64,000 nucleotides of DNA. It comes from Azospirillum brasilense. GTDB lineage: Bacteria > Pseudomonadota > Alphaproteobacteria > Azospirillales > Azospirillaceae. Both the position numbers and the translations under genes were made by a program. Within the stretch, counting starts at the first letter, position 1; every line of letters starts with the position of its first letter. The notes below the pieces were generated by a model. It was not told where the DNA came from. It saw only the letters and a program-made list of their open reading frames with translations, and did not search any database. Shown here piece after piece: positions 47,679-55,124 of this stretch. Where the stretch lies: the NCBI RefSeq assembly GCF_001315015.1, contig NZ_CP012917.1, forward strand, positions 518,501-582,500, written 5' to 3'.

Positions 47679-48485
47679 ATGGGCTTCGCCGTCCTGCTGG
47701 CCCTGCCGCTCGCCATCGTCGCGCTGACGATCGCGGGCGTGCTGGGCGCCCTGCTGGCCCGCCTGCCCCCGGACGATCTCTGGGCCGCCCTGAGCGCGGC
47801 GGAGACACTGTTCGCGCTGCGGCTGTCGGCGCTGACCTCCATCGCGGCGCTGGGGATCGCACTGGTCCTCGGCCTGCCGGCCGCCTACCTGATGGCGCGG
47901 CGGCGCTTTCTGGGGAAGGTCCTGCTCGACACGCTGCTCGACGTCCCGCTGGTCATGCCGCCGCTGGTCGCCGGGCTGGGACTGCTGTTCCTGCTCGGGC
48001 GCAACGGACCGGTCCCGGCCCTGGGGATGGAGTTGCTGTTCTCCCCCGCGGGCGTGGTGGTGGCCCTGGCCTTCGTGTCCACCGCGGTGGTGGTGCGCAC
48101 CGCCACGGCGGCCTTCCGGTCCGTCGACCCCGGCTATGCCGTCGCGGCGCAGTCGCTGGGCGCCGCCCCCTGGGCGGTGTTCTGGCGGGTGGAGCTGCCG
48201 CTGGCCGCCAAGGGCATCGCGGCGGGCGCCGTGCTGGCCTGGGCGCGGGCGCTCGGCGAATTCGGCGCCACGCTGATGGTCGCCGGAGCCACCCGCCTGA
48301 AGACCGAGACGCTGCCCATGGCCGTCTTCCTCAACATCGCCACCGGGGAAACCGGCATCGCCGTGGCTTGCGCCATCCTGCTTCTGGCGGCGGCTCTGCT
48401 GATGCTGGTGGCGATGCGGCTGCTCGGCACGCGGCGGGACGACAGGGTCAGCCGCGGGTCCGCAGCCGGTTGCGGACCCGCTTGA
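47679..48485 (+). CDS. modB: Molybdate-type ABC transporter permease
   Basis: This 268-residue inner-membrane permease has about six hydrophobic segments. It contains the EAA-loop region AAQSLGAAPWAVFWRVELPLAAKGIAAG and WARALGEFGATLMVAG, which is characteristic of ModB/TupB. It is coupled to modA with a 3-bp gap. Its last 13 codons overlap the convergent PP-loop gene, and its C-terminal tail (SRGSAAGCGPA) looks non-conserved. That suggests the original stop or the downstream modC has been lost. Confidence 0.85.
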   Translation: MGFAVLLALPLAIVALTIAGVLGALLARLPPDDLWAALSAAETLFALRLSALTSIAALGIALVLGLPAAYLMARRRFLGKVLLDTLLDVPLVMPPLVAGLGLLFLLGRNGPVPALGMELLFSPAGVVVALAFVSTAVVVRTATAAFRSVDPGYAVAAQSLGAAPWAVFWRVELPLAAKGIAAGAVLAWARALGEFGATLMVAGATRLKTETLPMAVFLNIATGETGIAVACAILLLAAALLMLVAMRLLGTRRDDRVSRGSAAGCGPA

Positions 48486-49707
48486 GCGGCTGCTTCAGCT
48501 CCATGGCGTCGAGCAGTCCCACCGCCGCCTGCCGCAGCGAGGCGGCGGCGCCCTTCATCGCCCGGACAGGACGGGGCTCGGAACGATCAATATCCGGCTG
48601 GATGGCGCCCACCCGCTCCTTCAGCCGCTCCAGCCATGCCCCCTCGACCGCGTGCTGGCGAGCGTAGTCGAGGATGGAGCGGAGTTCCGCCGCCTGCGGC
48701 TCGTTGCGCACGGGGATGCCGCCGATGCGCGCGGGGTCCAGCGGCCCGTCGAAGCACTCCGGGGCAGCCACCCCGGCGGCGGCGAAGTTCATCCGGGTGC
48801 GCACGCATTTCTCGCAGACGCCGCAGTTCCGGAACTGCTCCGCCCCCTCCCAGCAGACGCGCAGAGAGCGCACCGCCTCCGGATAGGCGGCGACCGCCGC
48901 GGCCTTCTCCGTGCGGGAATAGGCGGCCCCGTCATGGACGATCGAGAAGCCGTCGCCGGACAGCAGATGGTCGGCGATGGGCGTGGTGCCGTAGGGGATG
49001 ACCAGCGCGTCGTAGGGCTTGGTGCTGCCGATCAGCCCGAATTCGAACTCCGCTTCGTGGAGGTGCAGGCAGGCCGCCAGCTCCGCCGCGTGGGAATCCT
49101 GCCAGTTCTGGAGGTGCAACTCCTTGCTGTTGGTGCGCACCACGCGCAGCTCCAGCCCGACCAGTTCGCGGAAGGGCCGGGTGCGCTCGACCAGCCGCTC
49201 GAAATCCTCGGCCCGGTCCAATTCCACGTCGAAGCCATGCACCATCAGCAGCGCGCCGACGGTGTGGCGCCGCTCCGGCGGCAGGAGAAGCCGGTGGCGC
49301 AGGATGGTGAAGGTGCTGTCCAGCCCGCTGGAGTAGGCGGCGATGGCCCGGCGCCCCGGCTTGGGCGCGTTGCGGTCGACGACCGTCTCCGGGATGATCT
49401 CCACCGTCCGGTAGCGGTCGGGACGCCAGCGCCGCCACACCCCCTGGAGCGTGTCGATGTTGTGCATCGCGGTGCGGGTCAGCGGCCCGTGCACATGGAC
49501 GGGAAGGCCCCGTTGCATGGCGTGGAACAGGACCGCCATGACCGCCCCGTCCATCGGCCGGTCCGCCGCGGTCCCGGCCGGATCCTCGAACTCGTAAACC
49601 ACGCGGTCCCGGCGGCGGGCGCCGTCCTCGGACAGCAGGACGGTGCGGCGGACCAGACCGCCGCTCGCCGTCTCCTCGAATCCGATGTGCAGCCCTTTGC
49701 CCGCCAT
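48448..49707 (-). CDS. PP-loop (QueC-like) protein with C-terminal cysteine cluster, function unknown
   Basis: I do not recognise a named function for this 419-residue protein. Residues 1 to about 115 form an N-terminal domain without a known motif. From 121, AIAAYSSGLDSTFTILRH carries an SSGLDS ATP-pyrophosphatase loop (126-131). A Cys285-x9-Cys295-x2-Cys298-x2-Cys301 cluster (CGVCEKCVRTR) resembles the zinc site of QueC, which makes 7-cyano-7-deazaguanine; the N-terminal extension and missing queuosine neighbours argue against QueC itself. AGAGGG lies upstream of the start at 49707. The polysaccharide pyruvyl transferase gene is 73 bp upstream on the same strand, so a role in sugar or polymer modification by adenylation is possible. 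It overlaps modB by 38 bp at the 3' end. Confidence 0.7.
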   Translation of the reverse strand: MAGKGLHIGFEETASGGLVRRTVLLSEDGARRRDRVVYEFEDPAGTAADRPMDGAVMAVLFHAMQRGLPVHVHGPLTRTAMHNIDTLQGVWRRWRPDRYRTVEIIPETVVDRNAPKPGRRAIAAYSSGLDSTFTILRHRLLLPPERRHTVGALLMVHGFDVELDRAEDFERLVERTRPFRELVGLELRVVRTNSKELHLQNWQDSHAAELAACLHLHEAEFEFGLIGSTKPYDALVIPYGTTPIADHLLSGDGFSIVHDGAAYSRTEKAAAVAAYPEAVRSLRVCWEGAEQFRNCGVCEKCVRTRMNFAAAGVAAPECFDGPLDPARIGGIPVRNEPQAAELRSILDYARQHAVEGAWLERLKERVGAIQPDIDRSEPRPVRAMKGAAASLRQAAVGLLDAMELKQPLKRVRNRLRTRG

Positions 49708-49780
49708 ACGTCCCGACGCCCTCTTCAGCCCATGTTCCGGGATGACAGACGGATGCGGGGCGCAAACGTTCCCGGGGTCC

Positions 49781-50824
49781 TCAGCGTTTCCAATCCGCAA
49801 GCCAGCTGTCGATGTAGTTGGTCAGCTTGCCGTAGGAGTTGTCGCGCACCTGCACCGGCAGCCCCATCATCAGGGCCAGCAGCATTCCATGCAGGCGGTT
49901 GGTGACCACGGCGTTGGCCGCGCCGAAATGGGCGACGGCCTTGCGGACCAGCCGGTCGCGGATGGGATACCAGCCGCGCAGCGGGTCGGCGGGCAGCGGA
50001 AACGCGTCGTCCAGCCGGATCAGCCGGGCGGCCAGCGCGAAACCGGCGAAATCCTCCGGCCCGCACAGATCCTCCCAGTCGAAGACCGGCGAGTCCTGGC
50101 GCAGCCAATGGCGCCCCGCGCATTCCTGGTCGCGCCGGGCCATCACAAGCAGGGTCGTGTCGTGTGCGGGGCGCACCGGCGTCAGCCGCGTCGGGTAGCG
50201 GGTCAGGTAATGGGCGAGGTCCGGCACTTGGATCGCCCGCTCCCCCAGAAAGGGCCGCACCAGATCGAGCGACGGTGCGTCGCGCACCATGAAGACCAGA
50301 TTGCGGTGGGCCGACCAGCGCTTCATGTCGTGGCGCAGCCGGTCGTGGTCGCGGTAGTAGACGGTCTGCGGCAGCAGCACGATGCGGCTGGACGGGAAGC
50401 TCTCCAGCACCTTCTGCCGGAACGTCTCGTGATGGGGGTAGAGGTCGCCGAAATTGCCGCCGCCGTGCAGGAGGATCGCCGCCTGCCCGTCGCGCTGGCG
50501 GCGCAGCAGGCGCCGGGCGTTGCCCAGCGTCACCCGCTCGCGGATCTCGACGCCGCCGTCGGCGAACAGCGTCTCCGCCCCCTGGTTGATCAGCAGGTCC
50601 CCGACGTTCAGATGGACCGGGATGTCCGCATAGACGGCCGGCCCGCTGCCCAGATGCGGAAGCACCAGATCCCGCACCCGCAGCGACAGCGCTTCCAGGG
50701 CCGCAAGGTCCGGGTCCAGCCAGAGGTCCGCCGCACCGGCGGCAGCCCCGCCGGCAGCTCCTCCATCACCAGATCCGGCGGCCGCGCGCCCCCCGGCACC
50801 GCCGTCATAACACCAGGTATCCAT
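49781..50824 (-). CDS. Polysaccharide pyruvyl transferase family protein
   Basis: This protein of up to 347 residues has the pyruvyl-transferase/WcaK-like fold: NVGDLLINQGAETLF near residue 80, AILLHGGGNFGDLYPHH, VLLPQTVYY, FMVRDAPSL, and a late VVTNRLHGMLLALMMGLP. Such enzymes add pyruvate ketals to sugars of exopolysaccharides. The first 35 residues are Gly/Ala-rich, lack conserved features, and no ribosome site precedes the ATG at 50824. The true start may lie later, or a frameshift may be present, because an alternative frame in the same stretch reads more like a normal N-terminus. It probably forms a transcript with the PP-loop gene. Confidence 0.8.
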   Translation of the reverse strand: MDTWCYDGGAGGRAAAGSGDGGAAGGAAAGAADLWLDPDLAALEALSLRVRDLVLPHLGSGPAVYADIPVHLNVGDLLINQGAETLFADGGVEIRERVTLGNARRLLRRQRDGQAAILLHGGGNFGDLYPHHETFRQKVLESFPSSRIVLLPQTVYYRDHDRLRHDMKRWSAHRNLVFMVRDAPSLDLVRPFLGERAIQVPDLAHYLTRYPTRLTPVRPAHDTTLLVMARRDQECAGRHWLRQDSPVFDWEDLCGPEDFAGFALAARLIRLDDAFPLPADPLRGWYPIRDRLVRKAVAHFGAANAVVTNRLHGMLLALMMGLPVQVRDNSYGKLTNYIDSWLADWKR

Positions 50825-51012
50825 GGCCAATGGCCGCCCCCGCAGAAGATTGGTCCCGGAACATTGGTTGCCGGCCCCGGAGATGGAAGAGAAGTGACAC
50901 GCCCCGGTCCAATGTGAATGGGGGTGATGCGTGAAAGTTCGCGCCCAAAGGAATGCGCCTGGATGCGCCGGTTCCACCCCTCCGAATCGGCGAGGGACTT
51001 TTGCGGTACCCG

Positions 51013-51039
51013 TTCCGGCGCGGTCGGACCGCGCCGGAA
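51013..51039. terminator. Strong hairpin after the multicopper oxidase gene
   Basis: TTCCGGCGCGGT and ACCGCGCCGGAA flank three bases, a 12-bp perfect stem 10 bp beyond the oxidase stop. There is no T-tract, so termination is only probable. The rest of the gap to 50825 shows nothing recognisable. Confidence 0.5.
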
Positions 51040-51048
51040 TCTTCGTGT

Positions 51049-52545
51049 TCATATGGTTTGTTCACACACCAATTCGGTCATCATGCCCGTCGCCATGTGC
51101 AGAAGGTTGTGACAGTGCAACGGCCAGCGCCCGGGATTGTCGGCGTCGAAGGCGATGGTGGCAGACCCGTTCATCGGCACCAGCACCGTGTCGCGCACCG
51201 CCCCGGCCAGCGCCGTCCCATTGAGCGCGGTCACCTGGAAATGCTGGCCGTGCAGGTGCATCGGGTGGGCCATCGGGCTTTCGTTGACCATGGTGATGCT
51301 GACCCGCTGCCCCTTGCGGACGGTGAGCGGCCGATGCTCGCCGAAGGGACGGTCGTCGATGGTCCAGACATAGGGGGCCATGCCGCCGGTCAGCCGGATG
51401 GTGAAAGCCGCCCCCACCGGACGCTCTGACAGTGGGTCGAGCGCCGTCAGCCGCCGTTCCAGCGACAGGTCCACCGGTCCGGCCGCGGCGTCCGCAAGGC
51501 CAGCGGTCCTGCCCACCGCGGCGCCGGCGGTGGCGAGGATGATGCCGGTGCGCTGGCGCTCCCCTTCCCGCTGCGCAAGGATGGGGAAGGCGCCGCCATC
51601 GGCGGGAAGCTGGAGGAGGATGTCCAGCCGCTGCCCCATAACCATGCCGAAGCGCCGCCCGGTCACCGGCTGCACCGGGTTGCCGTCCGCCGCGACCACC
51701 GTGCCGTCGAGGGCGCCGAGGTCGATGTGGAAGGCCGTCGAGGTCGCCCCGTTGATCAGCCGCAGCCGGACCCGCCCGCCGCGCTCCACCCGCACCACCT
51801 CCGGGTCGTCGAGCGTGCGGTCGTTGGCGAGGTAGGCGTCGTATTCCACGTCGTTGAGGTCCATGGCGGCCATGGTCATGCCGCCCATGCCCTTCATGTT
51901 CGTGTGGTCCATCATCGGCATGGCGCCGCCATGCCCGCTGCCATGGCCTCCGTGGCCGCTTCCATGCCCGCCACCGTGATTCATGCCACCACCGGTCAAC
52001 CCGGCGAGGACCTCGGCGGGGTCCTTGAAGGTGAAATCATGCAGCAGCACGGTGACCTCCTGCGCGTCCGCCCGCCGGTCTTCGGCGGTGCGGACGATCA
52101 GCGGGGCCGCCATCAGAAGCTGTTCCTGGAGACCGTGGTGCGAGTGCATCCAATGCGTGCCGGGGCGCGGTTCGAAGTCGTAGCCCTGGCTGGCGCCGTC
52201 GCGGATCAGCGGGCGGTTCGCGTCGGCCACGCCGTCCTGGGCGTAGGGCGGAGTCATGCCGTGCCAGTGGATGATTGCGTCCTCCCCGGCCCGGTTCGCC
52301 AGATCGACCAGGAAACGCTGCCCCGGATCGAGGAACAGGCCGGAGGTGCCGTCCGGCTGGCGGATGCCGAAGACGGAGGCGGGCTTGCCCATCACCTCCA
52401 GCACGCGCCGCTCGACGGCGAGGCGGAGGGGTGCCGCGGCCCATGCGGAGCGCACGGTCGCGGGAAGAAGGGTGGACAGGCCGCCCAGCGCAGCGGTCGA
52501 AGCCGCGGACGCCAGGAAACGGCGGCGGGTCTGAAGAATCGTCAT
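51049..52545 (-). CDS. Multicopper oxidase (CopA/CueO-like) with Tat signal
   Basis: This 498-residue periplasmic enzyme probably oxidises Cu(I) or phenolics in copper tolerance. It has a Tat signal (TRRRFLAS at 6-13, cleaved near AWAAA). All copper ligand motifs are present: HWHG (93-96), HSHHG (134-138), HPMHLHGQHF, and HCHNLLHMATGMM, with the type 1 Cys, His and Met. Residues about 188-228 form a Met/His/Gly-rich insert (HGGGHGSGHGG, then MPMMDH and MKGMGGM), like the copper-loading regions of CueO/PcoA. The start at 52545 is fixed by the Tat motif. A small Cys/His-rich secreted protein is encoded just upstream. Confidence 0.93.
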   Translation of the reverse strand: MTILQTRRRFLASAASTAALGGLSTLLPATVRSAWAAAPLRLAVERRVLEVMGKPASVFGIRQPDGTSGLFLDPGQRFLVDLANRAGEDAIIHWHGMTPPYAQDGVADANRPLIRDGASQGYDFEPRPGTHWMHSHHGLQEQLLMAAPLIVRTAEDRRADAQEVTVLLHDFTFKDPAEVLAGLTGGGMNHGGGHGSGHGGHGSGHGGAMPMMDHTNMKGMGGMTMAAMDLNDVEYDAYLANDRTLDDPEVVRVERGGRVRLRLINGATSTAFHIDLGALDGTVVAADGNPVQPVTGRRFGMVMGQRLDILLQLPADGGAFPILAQREGERQRTGIILATAGAAVGRTAGLADAAAGPVDLSLERRLTALDPLSERPVGAAFTIRLTGGMAPYVWTIDDRPFGEHRPLTVRKGQRVSITMVNESPMAHPMHLHGQHFQVTALNGTALAGAVRDTVLVPMNGSATIAFDADNPGRWPLHCHNLLHMATGMMTELVCEQTI

Positions 52546-52619
52546 GATGCGATGGTCCGTTTTTGCGAAATGCCGGCCCGGAGCGCGCGGTGAAGGCGCA
52601 CCTCGGGCATGGAGTCCGG

Positions 52620-53024
52620 TCAAACGGCCAAGCGCGGTGGTCTGAGGGCCGGCGGCGGGCCGATTCCCTCCGGCAACAGGCCGGCGGGCCGGAAGGGTGC
52701 GGACGCGCGGAGCGGCGGCGTCGGAAAGGCCCCCGTGGTGGCGATGCCCGACAGCATCATCGGACAGGCGCCGCCGCAGGTCAGCCCGTTCCTGCCCGCG
52801 CAGGCGTCGTCCGCCGGCGGCGCGTGGTCGGCATCGCCCACCCAGACGGTTCCGGCCGGCGTTGGAGCCGAGGATGCGGCATGGCCTTGAGAATGGGCGC
52901 CGGCATGGACATGCGCCCGCGCGGAGGACGGGGCGAACAGCGCCAGCGCGGCCAGCATCAGCAGCCCCGCCAGCAGCCGCCTGATCGACACCGTCCCGCC
53001 AAGGGTGCACTCACCCCGCGCCAT
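52620..53024 (-). CDS. Small secreted Cys/His-containing protein, possibly copper-related
   Basis: This protein of about 134 residues has no recognised family. It has a hydrophobic signal segment (LLAGLLMLAALALFAPSSARA) followed by a histidine-bearing HVHAGAHSQGH stretch, a CAGRNGLTCGGACPMM cysteine/methionine cluster, and a proline-rich end. It is 74 bp upstream of the copper oxidase on the same strand, so a periplasmic metal-binding helper is plausible. The start is uncertain: 53024 is used, but a GTG nearer the signal segment or the ATG at 53054 is possible, and none has a convincing ribosome site. Confidence 0.55.
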   Translation of the reverse strand: MARGECTLGGTVSIRRLLAGLLMLAALALFAPSSARAHVHAGAHSQGHAASSAPTPAGTVWVGDADHAPPADDACAGRNGLTCGGACPMMLSGIATTGAFPTPPLRASAPFRPAGLLPEGIGPPPALRPPRLAV

Positions 53025-53174
53025 CGCCGTTTCCCATTCCTGCATCGGCATCACGGTTCACAGTCTCCACCTTCCAGCGGCGGGAAGGTCAAGCGCAAAT
53101 TCGCGCTGACGCCAGCGGTTGCAGGGAGCCCGCTCTGGACAGCCTAGCCGCGCCGTGGTATTTCCGGCCCAGCA

Positions 53175-53194
53175 AAGTGAGTTAGTGCTCACTT
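53175..53194. promoter_or_regulatory. Palindromic operator upstream of the TetR gene
   Basis: AAGTGAG-N6-CTCACTT is a perfect inverted repeat 18 bp before the tetR start codon, where an autoregulating TetR protein would bind. Confidence 0.7.
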
Positions 53195-53211
53195 ATGGAA
53201 TAGGGTTAATC

Positions 53212-53928
53212 ATGGGACGGCTGGACAACTCGGCCCGGCGCGCGGCGATTATCGACGCGGCCCTTCCGCTGTTTGCGCGCAAGGGGTTCGCCGCCACCAC
53301 GACGAAGGAGATCGCGCAGGCCGCCGGCGTGTCGGAGGCGCTGATCTTCAAGCATTTCCCCAGCAAGGCCGCCCTCTACGAGGCGATCTTCCGCTCCTGC
53401 GTGGACGGGGACGAGGATCTGGCGAAGCTGCTGGCGATGCCGCCGAGCACGGAGACGCTCGCCGCCTATGTTCAGGCGATGGTGAGTTGCTACGCCTGCG
53501 AACTGCCGAGCGAGCGCGACACCATACTTCCCCGCTTCCGGCTCTACTTCATGAGCCTGCTGGAGGACGGGGAGTTCGCCCACATGGTGCGCCGCTGGAT
53601 GTCGGAGCACATCGCGCCGCCCTTCGTGGCCTCGCTGCGCGCCGCCCGCGACTCAGGCGACCTCATTCCCTCGGCCCCGGTGACCGAGAACGCCTTCTGG
53701 CTGGCGGAGATGCTGGGCTCGACCCTCGCCACCATTCACCTCCCGCCGACGCCGCTCGTCCCTTCCCTGGCCGAGCCGCGGCGCACCATCCGCGACGCGG
53801 TCGCCTTCATCCTGCGCGGCCTCGGCCTGCGGGAGGAGGCGGTCGCCCTTTACACGCCTTTATTGCATTGCACCCAATCAACAGAATCAGAACCGACCTG
53901 TTCGAGAGAGGCTGATCGTGACGAGTGA
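53212..53928 (+). CDS. TetR-family regulator of the efflux operon
   Basis: This 238-residue repressor has an N-terminal helix-turn-helix (ARRAAIIDAALPLFARKGFAATTTKEIAQAAGVSEALIFKHFPSKAALYEAIF region, residues about 7-55). A C-terminal ligand domain follows. The ATG at 53212 is chosen by the conserved domain start. It overlaps the membrane-fusion gene by 11 bp, so the regulator and pump are one transcript. The palindrome at 53175-53194 is its likely site. The inducer is unknown; pumps with this arrangement often respond to their drug or solvent substrates. Confidence 0.9.
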   Translation: MGRLDNSARRAAIIDAALPLFARKGFAATTTKEIAQAAGVSEALIFKHFPSKAALYEAIFRSCVDGDEDLAKLLAMPPSTETLAAYVQAMVSCYACELPSERDTILPRFRLYFMSLLEDGEFAHMVRRWMSEHIAPPFVASLRAARDSGDLIPSAPVTENAFWLAEMLGSTLATIHLPPTPLVPSLAEPRRTIRDAVAFILRGLGLREEAVALYTPLLHCTQSTESEPTCSREADRDE

Positions 53929-55114
53929 CATCGACCATTCCGCTCGCGCGCCGGAGCGGACCACCGCACGCCGTCCGGTCACCCGCGGGCGGCTGGCGTT
54001 CCGCATCATCATCATGGCCGTCATCCTGGCCGTGCTGTTCGGCGGCCTGTATGCCTTCAACAACTTCCGCAACAAGGCCATCGCCGAATTCTTCGCCGGC
54101 AACAAGCCGCCGCCGACCCCCGTTTCGGTCGCCGAGGCGACGGCGCAGTCCGTTCCCAAATACACCACCGCCATCGGCACCCTGACCGCCAGCCGGCAGG
54201 TCACCGTGGCGCCGGAGGTGGTCGGGCGCGTGACCCAGATCTTCTTCGAATCGGGCGCCAGCGTGAAGGCCGGCGCGCCGCTGGTGCAGCTCAACGACGC
54301 TCCGGACCAGGCCGACCTGCTGGCCTTCCGCGCCCAGGCGAAGCTGGCCGAGAACAACCTGCAGCGCGCCCGCAACCTGCTGCGCAACCAGGCCGGCCCG
54401 CAGGTCACCGTGGACCAGAACCAGGCCCAGCTCGACGAGGCCAACGCCAACATCAAGAAGACCGAGGCGCTGATCGCCCAGAAGCTGATCCGCGCCCCCT
54501 TCGACGGCGAACTGGGCATCCGGCAGGTCAATGTCGGCGAGTATGTCAGCGCCGGCGGCCCCGTCGTCACGCTGACCGATCTCGCCAACCTGTTCGTCGA
54601 CTTCACCCTGCCCGAGCAGGCGCTGAGCCAGATCCGCGTCGGCCAGCCGGTGCTGATCTCCGCCGACGCCGCCCCCGGCGCCAACTTCGACGCGGCGATC
54701 TCGACCATCGAGCCGCAGGTCAGCCCGGACACCCGCGCCATCAAGGTGCGCGCCACGCTGAAGAATCCGGAGCGCAAGCTGCTGCCCGGCATGTTCGCCA
54801 ACATCCGCGTCGTCCAGCCGCCGGCCCGGAACCGCATCGTCATCCCGGAAACCGCGGTGGACTACACGGTCTACGGCGACAGCGTCTTCGTCGTCGCCGC
54901 CGAGAAGGACGCCGAGGGCAAGGACGGCCATGTCGCCAAGCGCGTCCCGGTCAAGACCGGCGACCGCTTCGACGGCAAGGTGGAGATCCTCGACGGTGTG
55001 AAGCCCGGCGACCGGGTGGTGTCCTCCGGCCAGCTCAAGCTGAACAACGGCGCCGCCGTGGTGCCGACGGAAGCGAGCGCGCTGGTGCCGCCGCAGACCG
55101 TTCCGCGCAACTGA
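53918..55114 (+). CDS. RND efflux membrane-fusion (periplasmic adaptor) protein
   Basis: This 398-residue adaptor has an N-terminal membrane anchor (about 28-47). A lipoyl/barrel-sandwich half is at about 75-110 (GTLTASRQVTVAPEVVGRV), followed by a short coiled-coil hairpin (LAENNLQRARNLL to KKTEALIAQ), and IRAPFDGELGIRQVNVGEYV. It would link the inner-membrane pump to an outer-membrane channel. The GTG start at 53918 is preceded by AGAGAGG. It is membrane-anchored rather than a lipoprotein, unlike AcrA. The permease gene follows after 10 bp. Confidence 0.93.
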   Translation: MTSDIDHSARAPERTTARRPVTRGRLAFRIIIMAVILAVLFGGLYAFNNFRNKAIAEFFAGNKPPPTPVSVAEATAQSVPKYTTAIGTLTASRQVTVAPEVVGRVTQIFFESGASVKAGAPLVQLNDAPDQADLLAFRAQAKLAENNLQRARNLLRNQAGPQVTVDQNQAQLDEANANIKKTEALIAQKLIRAPFDGELGIRQVNVGEYVSAGGPVVTLTDLANLFVDFTLPEQALSQIRVGQPVLISADAAPGANFDAAISTIEPQVSPDTRAIKVRATLKNPERKLLPGMFANIRVVQPPARNRIVIPETAVDYTVYGDSVFVVAAEKDAEGKDGHVAKRVPVKTGDRFDGKVEILDGVKPGDRVVSSGQLKLNNGAAVVPTEASALVPPQTVPRN

Positions 55115-55124
55115 GGACCCGGCC

